NCBI GenBank assembly: GCA_002245855.1
Contig: NOUX01000003.1
Coordinates: 372,001-436,000 of the forward strand
DNA: 64,000 nt
Direction: 5' to 3'
Origin: Sphingobacterium cellulitidis
GTDB lineage: Bacteria; Bacteroidota; Bacteroidia; Sphingobacteriales; Sphingobacteriaceae
In this document: in pieces, positions 17,028-24,866 of the stretch
How positions within the stretch are numbered: the first letter of the stretch is position 1
Layout of the letters: each line of letters begins with the position of its first letter
Notes under the pieces: model-generated
Database searches by the model: none
What the model was told of the DNA's origin: nothing
The model's input: the letters and a program-made list of their open reading frames with translations, nothing else
Position numbers and translations under genes: made by a program

Positions 17028-19387
17028 AGGGCAATTGGGTTAATCTGTTCTATTTTTTCCAAGTTGATTTTCTCGCAAATCTCGTTGATCAAGACGATAG
17101 CATCCTTTTGGTTCTCTTTGGTATTCATAGCCGAATCTGGTAGCTTGGAAATTAGCATGGTAATCTGATCCAACACATTATCGCTTACATTCACACCGAA
17201 GCTACCAGTGTCAATCATCAATGCAATAATATCCGAATAAACCGACTTCAGTAGGTTAATATCCTCCCTACATTTGACCACATTCCAAGCAGTAAGACTA
17301 TCTTTGATAATTAAACGTTCGCAAATGATAGCCCAGTCGTGTTTAGCCCGCGGCATGTGTAGTTCGCCCAAAGTTCTATGGCCATACAGATAATCTTTTT
17401 CGAAAGTTTGTTTACTAATGGAAAGTCCCTGCTGCTTAAGCGTATCAAAAATATGGACATCATTTTCTTCAAGTAATTTGAGGTTCTGGTGCCAATTACG
17501 GGCTTCATCGGAAAGTGTAACCAATCGGTCGACCACGTGCTTTAGATCCATATTCTTAATGACATCATCGAGAGGAACGAATAATATATCGGCATCCAGT
17601 ACAGCAGCTATAGTTCGTATCAATGTGCCGTTCTGATTGATCAGGACAGGAGCATTAGGTCTTAGCATGAGCTTTCTTGTACTGGTATGGATAAAAAGAT
17701 GTTCCGGGGTCGTTTGCTCAATACTTTTCCGTTCCTTTATAGCTACACGTTCGACCAGTTCAGCGGCTGAAAGATCAGCGATAATAGCTGTCGGGTTGTC
17801 CAGTTGCTCCTCCTCGTCGTTGATTTCTAAAATTCTGTTGAACTCCCGCAGCTTTTTCCTCGATGACCTGAGCAATGTCTCGCTCAAAGTCTTCCACTGG
17901 CTTGAACGCTCAGGAAATCGCTCATCAAGATTTTCACGCATGCCGCCAGTCAAGGCATCGAAATGATATTTTACGGCCAAATATCGCGTGAATGGCTGAT
18001 AAGTGTAGAATAAGAAATCAGGGACGACTATCTGAAAGTTCTTAGGATCGCAAAGGGTGATATTGTTCAACAAAATGATATTGAATGGGTCTAATAGATA
18101 TAATCTGCCGACCAACAGTAGCGCCTGATCGATCTCATCAGTAAAAATTACATCTTTAAATCGGGTATTCAAGTGTTCTTGGAGTGAGAAGATTACTTCA
18201 TTATGAATGGTGGATTTCGGTAAAACTATCGTACCGCCTTTATCCGTTGGAAGAAACCGATCAATCCAATTTATCTCATAGACGAGTTCAATGATACGCC
18301 AAGAATCTGACAGTAATTGGCCAGAAATATCCGGATAGTCGTTGTTGAACTGTACCTTCCATTGATCGACGGTGTTACCAGAGTGGATACAAAGCAACCA
18401 CTTCACCGGGAAAGGATTTGAAAAAGAATTAAACTTCGCTACATTCCATTCGTATCGCAAAGCACGAAGGCCGGTGATAAGTTCCGCGCCGCAGTCGGTT
18501 TTTTTGATGGAAAAGCGATCGGTCACATTAAGGATGTCGTCCTCTTTTCCAAAACCGATCTCTGCTCTGGTCAATATCAGTTCTGGTGTTTCAACTTCCG
18601 TATGTGTAAAACGGTTAGATAGTGCAATATGGCATATCTTAGATCGTCCACGGAACTCGTTGACCACAGTGGAACTAACATTAACGTGATAGGGATAAGT
18701 GAAAACGATACATCTTCGAATGTCAGTTTCCAAGAGTGAGTCAAGTACTGTATCCCTTTCATCATCATCATTACGAAAATCGTCAGTGCAAAGCATTTTG
18801 GCAAAAGCCTTTTCAGAAAAATGCTCAGTCGTCTGTTTGACGAACAAGGTCACGTCATTTTCCAGATCGAACTTTACGGCGTAGGGTATTAAATTTTCTC
18901 TACCGATGGCTTTCATCAAATCGAACACATTAGCTACGATTTCCTTATAACCATTGATCTGGTCTCTGGTGAATAAGGGAAGAAAACGGTCTACCGATAC
19001 GTTTATATCTTTATCAAACCGGTGTAATCTGGAGTTTGAACTACGGTACTCGATCGAAAACTCAGTTTGATAGCGTTTTGTGCGGTCCGCGAGCCTGTAG
19101 GTTCTGACATCGAAAAGGCATGAATCAGACAGATCGCTAACTTTGCTAACGGCCATGATTTTGATCAATAAGTCCAGCCAATAATGGTATTCTATCAGTG
19201 AAGGCATGATTTCCTTATGATAATAAGGTATTTTCAGCACGAGCTCTTCGCCACCTAAGGTCAGCCATTTGTGATACCAGCTGCCGATCAAAGATAGCAA
19301 TACCTCCTGTTCGGGCACAAAGCTTCCTCGATCCTTCATGACCTCAATCACAGTACTATGTATCTTTCTCAGTTCCATAGCACACAT
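17024..19387 (-). CDS. DrmE-like large protein of the DISARM-type operon
   Basis: A 787-residue soluble protein without P-loop, nuclease or methylase motifs that I can see. Class 2 DISARM loci carry DrmE, a protein of about this size and unknown function. This gene has the right length and neighbours. Its C-terminus (about residues 630-700: ARNWHQNLKLL, then GLSISKQTFEKDYLYG) looks like a helix-turn-helix-type module, as I recall for DrmE. The assignment is by context and length, not a search. ATG 19387 overlaps the upstream helicase gene by 19 bp. A second ATG at 19378 overlaps by 10 bp and is equally plausible. The 3' end overlaps drmA by 4 bp. Confidence 0.6.
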   Translation of the reverse strand: MCAMELRKIHSTVIEVMKDRGSFVPEQEVLLSLIGSWYHKWLTLGGEELVLKIPYYHKEIMPSLIEYHYWLDLLIKIMAVSKVSDLSDSCLFDVRTYRLADRTKRYQTEFSIEYRSSNSRLHRFDKDINVSVDRFLPLFTRDQINGYKEIVANVFDLMKAIGRENLIPYAVKFDLENDVTLFVKQTTEHFSEKAFAKMLCTDDFRNDDDERDTVLDSLLETDIRRCIVFTYPYHVNVSSTVVNEFRGRSKICHIALSNRFTHTEVETPELILTRAEIGFGKEDDILNVTDRFSIKKTDCGAELITGLRALRYEWNVAKFNSFSNPFPVKWLLCIHSGNTVDQWKVQFNNDYPDISGQLLSDSWRIIELVYEINWIDRFLPTDKGGTIVLPKSTIHNEVIFSLQEHLNTRFKDVIFTDEIDQALLLVGRLYLLDPFNIILLNNITLCDPKNFQIVVPDFLFYTYQPFTRYLAVKYHFDALTGGMRENLDERFPERSSQWKTLSETLLRSSRKKLREFNRILEINDEEEQLDNPTAIIADLSAAELVERVAIKERKSIEQTTPEHLFIHTSTRKLMLRPNAPVLINQNGTLIRTIAAVLDADILFVPLDDVIKNMDLKHVVDRLVTLSDEARNWHQNLKLLEENDVHIFDTLKQQGLSISKQTFEKDYLYGHRTLGELHMPRAKHDWAIICERLIIKDSLTAWNVVKCREDINLLKSVYSDIIALMIDTGSFGVNVSDNVLDQITMLISKLPDSAMNTKENQKDAIVLINEICEKINLEKIEQINPIAL

Positions 19388-21045
19388 TTGAACGAATAGA
19401 TCGCGCGGGTCACGCCGATATAGTTCTCCGTTTTCGAACGATCATCGAAACCGGCAGTGATGAGCAAGATATGTTCAGCCTCTAATCCCCTGAACTTGAT
19501 CGGAGTGGTATACCTAATCTTCAGGTTCTTGACATTGATATTGCTCTCAGTCAGCTCCTCAATAGAACGAGCGAAGTAATCCTTGACTAGCTTGCTAAAC
19601 TCGTCGAGCAATTGGTGCCCGACCAAGATGATGTATTTGGATGGGTCTTGTTGCGCTTCATCGATCAGATTCTTCAACACTGTCAGTCGAGCGACCAAGT
19701 CCTTGGCTGGCGAACATAATTGCGCATGATCTTCCAGTAACCTTTTATACTGGCTGTTCTGTAAGAGCATCGCCACGTCGGAAATACGTTTGTTCTGCGT
19801 ACAACGCCAAGTCGTGTCGAATAAGTAATGAACAAAGTCATTTTCTAATAAATAGTCTGCATACCAGTCGATATCCTTGAAATTCCGTATTACGGCCTGC
19901 TCCGAATCGTAAAGAATAAGAAATTTGGGATAATATGCCGCCTCTACTTGATCGATAAGCTGATCGAGGCTCTTATCGAAGAACTCCTGTGCTTCATCAA
20001 TGATCAGGAAATCGATATTTTCTGTGCTAATTGTTGCTATTAGATCTGGATGGTAAATTCGGAAGCTAATAAAATTAGGATCAAGCTTATATTCTTCGCA
20101 AATCAAATGGCGCATCTTGGCTCGCAAAAGTTGATTGGCACAGAAATAGATTCCTTTATGCTGTTTTAAAATGTTATCAGCTAAGAATTTGGTGGCAAGC
20201 ACTGTCTTACCTGTGCCAGGGCCACCTTGTACCATAACTTTCCGGTTCCTACGAAGACCTTTTAATATTTCATAATTCTCTTCCAAGATAATCTCATTCC
20301 TAATCCTATCGGGATCAAAACCGTAAGTGGTCTGTATCGGGAATAACTCAGAACGGAGCCTGTTAAGATCCCTCTTGTTCAGCTGGGGGAACTGTTCCCA
20401 TATTCTTATCTCTACACGATCTTTCGAAAGATGATTGTGCAATTGTTCGATAATTCTCCGGCGAGAGCTTTTGGCCAAGCGCACAAGGAAATCAAAGAAG
20501 AGAAGATTCTTGGCTCGGTCGGAGTCTTTTATATCCAGATCGGCCTTTGAGAAAAACAGATAGTCGTAAGCGGAAAACTGAGGGCCTTTGAGCAGGAAGT
20601 TAGCCTCATGCGGAAAAATGACCGCCCGATAAACAAACGGTGATGAGTCGATCAATGCTCTCAAAGAATGCACATATTCTTTAACCTGATTGAATGGATT
20701 CTGAGCCTCATATCTTTTATTCCTATCCTTACTATTGTAGGAATAGAACACGTCATTGTCGTCAACCTCAATCGCTCCCCCTTTGACCTCTATAATGAGC
20801 AGACCGTATTTGCTCAGGATCAAAAAATCGATCTGACCTTCTACCTTATATTCACTATAAGGATGAGCAGAAAGATTATAATTGTGTTTAACATACCATG
20901 TCTCATCCTTCAACAATTCGTGATCGTTAAATTTCATCAATTCTTGATAAACCCATATTTCACCATGTAACGGGCTCTTATCTGGTTTACAGATACAGCT
21001 AGCTAACTCATATCGCGGATAGTTATCGATGAAGTGTACCGGCAT
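19369..21045 (-). CDS. NERD nuclease-SF1 helicase fusion in the DISARM-type operon
   Basis: A 558-residue two-domain protein. Residues about 25-130 form a nuclease-related (NERD) domain of the PD-(D/E)XK type: E29 in HGEIWVYQEL, D73 in EGQIDFLILSKYGLLIIE, and E86-V-K88. Residues about 255-558 are a UvrD/DUF2075-like helicase with Walker A GGPGTGKT (274-281), Walker B IIDEAQEF (348-355), a WRCTQNKR motif, TPIKFRGLEAEHILL (motif V) and YIGVTRA (motif VI). All expected catalytic positions look intact. It starts 2 bp after the methyltransferase gene and overlaps the DrmE-like gene. NERD-helicases are not part of the canonical DISARM gene sets I know, so this may supply the nuclease otherwise missing here. 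Confidence 0.87.
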   Translation of the reverse strand: MPVHFIDNYPRYELASCICKPDKSPLHGEIWVYQELMKFNDHELLKDETWYVKHNYNLSAHPYSEYKVEGQIDFLILSKYGLLIIEVKGGAIEVDDNDVFYSYNSKDRNKRYEAQNPFNQVKEYVHSLRALIDSSPFVYRAVIFPHEANFLLKGPQFSAYDYLFFSKADLDIKDSDRAKNLLFFDFLVRLAKSSRRRIIEQLHNHLSKDRVEIRIWEQFPQLNKRDLNRLRSELFPIQTTYGFDPDRIRNEIILEENYEILKGLRRNRKVMVQGGPGTGKTVLATKFLADNILKQHKGIYFCANQLLRAKMRHLICEEYKLDPNFISFRIYHPDLIATISTENIDFLIIDEAQEFFDKSLDQLIDQVEAAYYPKFLILYDSEQAVIRNFKDIDWYADYLLENDFVHYLFDTTWRCTQNKRISDVAMLLQNSQYKRLLEDHAQLCSPAKDLVARLTVLKNLIDEAQQDPSKYIILVGHQLLDEFSKLVKDYFARSIEELTESNINVKNLKIRYTTPIKFRGLEAEHILLITAGFDDRSKTENYIGVTRAIYSFKCVLWN

Positions 21046-21047
21046 AC

Positions 21048-22769
21048 TCAGTCAATTTCTGGTGCGTTAGCGACCGTACATATCTTATTTATCCCGTAAA
21101 GGGCCATGATCTGACTTTGCGGAACCACAGTCTTGTTTGGAAAAATGACCAGCTCTCTTTGTTCGAAGACGTCTTTTATGGCGTACTGTTCTATGATAGT
21201 AGCAAGTCGTTCGATTAACTTAGTAGGCTCCAAGTAATTACCGATATTCTGCTGTTGCTCATACATCATCTGCATCGTTGGTGAATTAGCAATACTTTCG
21301 GAAAAACCATTATTAATGACCTCGATGAAGCGTTTTCCATTCGGGAAGGTCTCGATAATCGATTCGAAATCTGTAAATCGCTTATCTTCGAAGTTCATAG
21401 TCGGAAAACCGTCCCCATTGCCATACTGGACGGAGGTTATCCACCTAAATCCTGTCTTCTCCTTGTTCGTTATATCATAATTAGAGAGAGTAACCGTGAT
21501 ATTACCATGCTTGAAGGGATGCCGTCTGAACCTCGAACCGTTATTTCGTACGGGAGGCTTATCAAATATACGTTCCTTAAACGTATTAAGATTCTTGACA
21601 CCTTTTAGTTTTGGCACTCTCCGGACGATCGGTTCTGCGATCAATGGCAGTTTGAGGGCTGCCCGAACAGTAGCTGCAAAATTTCGGCTTACAGATGGAC
21701 AAACCGCATTACCGACCAGACGCCATTTAGCTCCTTCAGATCCTAGAAATTGATAAGTTGACGGAAAGCTCATCAGTGTAGCTGCCTCACGTACTGTCGG
21801 GGTTCTGAATTCACCATGTCCATGCCTATTGTACTCCGATTGATAGATAATTGCTTCTCTGGAAGTGCCTATTTTTGTGGCTGTAATGGTACGACTTGGT
21901 TTATCCTCGTTTTCGGGAAAGGACATAGTTCCCATATAAGGATGGTTAACCTTTAAGTACTTAGAGTTTCTCCATTCTGACGCATAAAGACCTGTATCAT
22001 AGAATTGATCTGTTAATAAATAAGTGCTCAGGTTTAGTCCTGGATAAATCGGATCTGCAAATTGTTTATGGGATTGGGGCATATTTGGACTTGGTAGGCG
22101 CTCCCTGATTGATCGTAGTGTTTTGTAGAATGGAAGTTGTGATGAGGTTTCCTCTTCTGGACTCCTGTGGGTCGCAGTAGGTATAACTAAGCGATCTAGC
22201 GTGATGATATTACCGCTGATCGCCCTTTTTCTAGCTTGCGGAGATCCATAATTAGCAGAATTAACTACCACACTATGATTTTTCATTACGATGGCGATAT
22301 CATTCGGTGCTTTTCCACTTACTATTGCCCAATCAGTTAGGTCCAAATCTTGAAATGTGTAAATTGGAGATAAATGCGAAATAGACTTTGTCACGTTCTC
22401 CATAAACCAAGCTTCGAGCTTTGAATTCCGTTTATGTTGTTTGACTGCCACAATACGTAAGAATGCTTTGATCAATTGAAGCCCCATCGATTTATCTGCC
22501 TTGCCTGATCGATTAGAATTAGAGAAACTCACACATGGCGGACTACCGATAACCACAGCGGTGTCGGGTAGTTCTTCGATTTTTTCAACCGAATATAAAT
22601 ACTCCAACATATTCTGAGCCTTGCATTCTAAGTCGAAATTATGATTAAAAGTATCTATGGCAGGTGCCCAGTTATCAACGCCATATACGATAGTAAATCC
22701 TTGTTGCCTAAACCCCTCAGAGAACCCCCCTGCGCCGCAAAAAAGATCAAGTACAGTTAATTTATCCAT
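21048..22769 (-). CDS. drmMII: DNA (cytosine-5) methyltransferase, DrmMII-like
   Basis: A 573-residue C5-cytosine methyltransferase. Motif I is LFCGAGGFSEGF (9-20), motif IV GSPPC with catalytic C79, motif VI ENV (124-126), motif VIII SPQARKR (176-182) and motif X GNAVCPSVSRNF (353-364). Class 2 DISARM uses a 5mC methylase (DrmMII) to mark self DNA, and this gene leads the operon. The catalytic fold ends near residue 385. The remaining about 180 residues (from KLKGVKNLNTF) are an extension that I cannot assign. The gene reads away from abiEi across a 181-bp intergenic region, which should hold the operon promoter. Confidence 0.9.
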   Translation of the reverse strand: MDKLTVLDLFCGAGGFSEGFRQQGFTIVYGVDNWAPAIDTFNHNFDLECKAQNMLEYLYSVEKIEELPDTAVVIGSPPCVSFSNSNRSGKADKSMGLQLIKAFLRIVAVKQHKRNSKLEAWFMENVTKSISHLSPIYTFQDLDLTDWAIVSGKAPNDIAIVMKNHSVVVNSANYGSPQARKRAISGNIITLDRLVIPTATHRSPEEETSSQLPFYKTLRSIRERLPSPNMPQSHKQFADPIYPGLNLSTYLLTDQFYDTGLYASEWRNSKYLKVNHPYMGTMSFPENEDKPSRTITATKIGTSREAIIYQSEYNRHGHGEFRTPTVREAATLMSFPSTYQFLGSEGAKWRLVGNAVCPSVSRNFAATVRAALKLPLIAEPIVRRVPKLKGVKNLNTFKERIFDKPPVRNNGSRFRRHPFKHGNITVTLSNYDITNKEKTGFRWITSVQYGNGDGFPTMNFEDKRFTDFESIIETFPNGKRFIEVINNGFSESIANSPTMQMMYEQQQNIGNYLEPTKLIERLATIIEQYAIKDVFEQRELVIFPNKTVVPQSQIMALYGINKICTVANAPEID

Positions 22770-22864
22770 TTAATTGATCAAATATTATTTTTGAGTATTA
22801 AAATATAGCTTTATTTTTATATTATCAACAATATTGTGCTATTTATATTTATGCTAATAATTAT

Positions 22865-22891
22865 GTCACAAATATTAACAATATTTGTGAC
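22865..22891. promoter_or_regulatory. Inverted repeat 1, probable AbiEi operator
   Basis: The arms GTCACAAATATT and AATATTTGTGAC are perfect 12-bp complements with an AAC spacer (27 bp in all). It sits 60 bp upstream of the abiEi start and 95 bp from the methyltransferase start. AbiEi antitoxins are known to repress their own operon by binding paired inverted repeats at the promoter, so this is a likely operator. Confidence 0.75.
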
Positions 22892-22909
22892 GTATTGTGT
22901 AGATATAAT

Positions 22910-22936
22910 GTCACAAATGTTTTCTAATTTTGTGAC
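22910..22936. promoter_or_regulatory. Inverted repeat 2, probable AbiEi operator, with overlapping promoter elements
   Basis: It is also 27 bp long, with 8-bp arms GTCACAAA and TTTGTGAC matching the outer arms of repeat 1. The two sites are 45 bp apart centre to centre, on the same face within about four helical turns, as expected for cooperative binding. A TATAAT (22904-22909) abuts it and a Bacteroidota-like -7 element TAATTTTG (22925-22932) lies inside it, so occupancy should block abiE transcription. The promoter assignment is tentative. Confidence 0.7.
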
Positions 22937-22950
22937 AAAAAATCGTTAAA

Positions 22951-23544
22951 ATGGAAAGTGTAGAGAAACAAATAGAACGATATGTCAAGCGAAAGCCAAA
23001 GGGAACTTTGTTTTTTCCTGATGATTTTAATAAATATGGTTCATCTGATGCTATTAGGAAATCTTTAGAACGTCTTACACATAAAGAGCAGATTGTTCGT
23101 GTAGCGCAAGGAATTTATGTAAGACCTAAAGAAAGTAAATATATTGGTGCTATTATGCCCTCAGTTGAAGAAATTGCTGAGGCTATTGCTAAAAGGGATA
23201 AAATCCGCACAGTTCCTACGGGAATATATGCTTTAAACGCTTTAGGGTTAAGTACCCAGGTTCCTATGAAAATTGTTTTGCTTACCGATGGCTCTCCACG
23301 TGAAGTTAAAATAGGAAAAAGAACAATCAATTTTAAAAAGACAACACCAAGTAATTTATTGGCAAAAGGAAAAATCAGCCGCCTCGCTATTCAAGCTCTA
23401 AAAGAGATAGGGAACGGTAAGCTCAGTGAAGATGAAGAGCGTAAAATTATTGGCCTGTTAAAAGGAGAGGACAGAAGAGATTTGGAGCATGATATTTCCT
23501 TAGCTCCGGTTTGGATTCAAAAAATAATGAAAAAAGCATTATAG
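22951..23544 (+). CDS. abiEi: AbiEi-type antitoxin and transcriptional repressor
   Basis: A 197-residue protein of the AbiEi/DUF6088 kind. The N-terminal about 65 residues form a winged helix-turn-helix (FFPDDFNKYGSSDAIRKSLERL, then QIVRVAQGIYVRP). The C-terminal domain follows (PTGIYALNALGLSTQVP, GKRTINFKKTTP). In studied AbiE systems this antitoxin counteracts AbiEii without direct complex formation (type IV) and represses its own promoter by binding inverted repeats. Two such repeats lie just upstream. The downstream toxin gene starts 1 bp after the stop, so both are on one transcript. Confidence 0.88.
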   Translation: MESVEKQIERYVKRKPKGTLFFPDDFNKYGSSDAIRKSLERLTHKEQIVRVAQGIYVRPKESKYIGAIMPSVEEIAEAIAKRDKIRTVPTGIYALNALGLSTQVPMKIVLLTDGSPREVKIGKRTINFKKTTPSNLLAKGKISRLAIQALKEIGNGKLSEDEERKIIGLLKGEDRRDLEHDISLAPVWIQKIMKKAL

Positions 23545-23545
23545 A

Positions 23546-24565
23546 ATGGCTAACTTTTATAATATAGACCCCACAGAGAAAGAAGTTATTTTCAATGCAA
23601 TTAGTAATCAGACTGGAATGCCAGCCTTTGCTGTTGAAAAGGATTGGTGGGTAACGCAGACCCTAGGTATTATTTTTGAAATGGAAGTTGGTAGCCATCT
23701 TGTTTTCAAAGGTGGAACATCTTTAAGTAAAGCATGGAAATTAATAGATCGGTTTTCGGAAGATATAGATTTAGCGATTGATCGAACATTTTTAGGGTTT
23801 GATGGAGAGCTGTCAAAAAAACAACGTACAAAACTCAGAAAAGCTTCTGGAGAATATACAACAGGAAAGTTTTTGGATGAATTAAAAGAACACTTTGTTG
23901 CGAAAGGATACGATAAAGTTGATTTAATTCCCGTTCCCGCAGAGGATAGCGATCAAGATCCGCGAATCATTGAAGTCCATTACCCACATATTATAAAACA
24001 CCCTGATTACGTTTCCCCAAGAGTTCAAATTGAGATCGGATGTCGATCTTTAATCGAGCCTTATTCTATTAAGGAATTTGGTTCTCTTGTAGACGAAATC
24101 TATCCCGATCAGGAATTTGCATCTCCTTTTGTCGGTATACCAACGGTTCATGCTGAACGGACGTTTTTAGAAAAACTGTTTTTATTGCATGAGGAGTTTA
24201 GCCGCCATACCGAAAAAATCCGTGTAGATCGTCTAAGTCGTCACATGTATGATGTCTATCATTTGTCAAATAACAAAGGTATTTTGACTGCGATCAATGA
24301 TAAAGACTTGTATGAGACTATTGTCGGTCACCGACATAAATACGCGAAAATTGGTGGAGTAGACTATAACTTGCATAATCCAAAAAATTTAAATCCCATA
24401 CCACATTCCGACTTTGTAAAAGCTTGGGAAGATGATTATAATAAAATGCGAAGTCAGATGATTTATGAACAAGACCCACCAAGTTTTCAAGATTTGATTA
24501 CAAATATTGAACATCTAAAAGAAAAGTTAGTTGCAGTCTCATGGGAATTTACTCTTGAATTTTAA
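23546..24565 (+). CDS. abiEii: AbiEii nucleotidyltransferase toxin
   Basis: A 339-residue protein of the AbiEii/AbiGii nucleotidyltransferase family. The hallmarks are EKDWWVTQTL (31-40), FKGGTSLSKAW (54-64) and RFSEDIDLAID (69-79) with the metal-binding D73/D75 pair. A downstream HAERTFLEKLFLLHEE segment supplies the conserved Lys. Family members transfer nucleotides to RNA targets and are bacteriostatic, giving abortive protection against phage and stabilising mobile elements. All motifs look intact. The gene follows abiEi by 1 bp and is the last gene before the element's end. Confidence 0.92.
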   Translation: MANFYNIDPTEKEVIFNAISNQTGMPAFAVEKDWWVTQTLGIIFEMEVGSHLVFKGGTSLSKAWKLIDRFSEDIDLAIDRTFLGFDGELSKKQRTKLRKASGEYTTGKFLDELKEHFVAKGYDKVDLIPVPAEDSDQDPRIIEVHYPHIIKHPDYVSPRVQIEIGCRSLIEPYSIKEFGSLVDEIYPDQEFASPFVGIPTVHAERTFLEKLFLLHEEFSRHTEKIRVDRLSRHMYDVYHLSNNKGILTAINDKDLYETIVGHRHKYAKIGGVDYNLHNPKNLNPIPHSDFVKAWEDDYNKMRSQMIYEQDPPSFQDLITNIEHLKEKLVAVSWEFTLEF

Positions 24566-24703
24566 TCATTGCTTTAAAAAAACTCTTAATAAACCGTAAC
24601 AAATACGTAACGGAGCAAAATTTTGTGGTTCCAAAAAATGTTCATATATTGCTTCTGTAAAGCGTAAACGCTGAATTTGCATCATGTAAAAAGGTACAGG
24701 CCT
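24566..24703. other. Right terminal non-coding segment of the ICE
   Basis: No gene is visible here. The segment holds two CGTAAC direct repeats 6 bp apart (24595-24612 region) and a palindrome AGCGT-AA-ACGCT at 24661-24672, close to the tRNA fragment. Such short repeats near an element's end could be integrase arm or excisionase sites. That role is inferred from position only. Confidence 0.4.
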
Positions 24704-24750
24704 AAAGTCTCATAATCTTTTGGTCCCTGGTTCGAGCCCAGGTGGGCGCA
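24704..24750 (+). other. tRNA 3' half (anticodon CAT), probable ICE attachment-site duplicate
   Basis: The sequence folds as an anticodon stem-loop (AAAGT, loop CTCATAA, TCTTT), a 5-nt variable region, a T-arm (CCTGG, TTCGAGC, CCAGG), a 3' acceptor strand TGGGCGC and discriminator A. The matching 5' acceptor strand GCGCCCA and D-arm are absent upstream, so it is not a whole tRNA gene. Tyrosine integrases commonly use the 3' end of tRNA genes and leave such a duplicate at one border. Its orientation puts the intact tRNA at the element's far left end, outside the window. CAT implies a Met-type (or Ile2) tRNA. Confidence 0.8.
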
Positions 24751-24755
24751 CAGAG

Positions 24756-24795
24756 AAACCCTGAAAGTTATTAGCTTTCAGGGTTTATTTTTTTA
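24756..24795 (+). terminator. Terminator following the tRNA fragment
   Basis: The perfect 12-bp arms AAACCCTGAAAG and CTTTCAGGGTTT enclose a TTATTAG loop, followed by ATTTTTTTT. It was probably the original terminator of the tRNA gene and so belongs to the host chromosome side of the junction. Confidence 0.9.
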
Positions 24796-24866
24796 CTGGA
24801 AAACTAACTGGCAGGAGTAAATTGCAGCAATAATAACCTATCTTTATCTGTTGATGTTTTTTACCA

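Noticed and set aside
9743..22769. Classification as class 1 DISARM
   Set aside because: No SNF2 helicase (DrmD) and no N6-adenine methylase (DrmMI) are present. The methylase has C5-cytosine motifs, so class 2 or a variant fits better.
12861..22769. BREX-type or restriction-modification interpretation of the defence operon
   Set aside because: There is no PglZ, PglX or Lon-like gene and no stand-alone restriction endonuclease. DrmA/DrmB features are specific enough to prefer DISARM.
24650..24750. A complete tRNA gene
   Set aside because: No 5' acceptor strand (GCGCCCA expected) or D-arm precedes the anticodon arm, and the first stem has a mismatch next to the loop.
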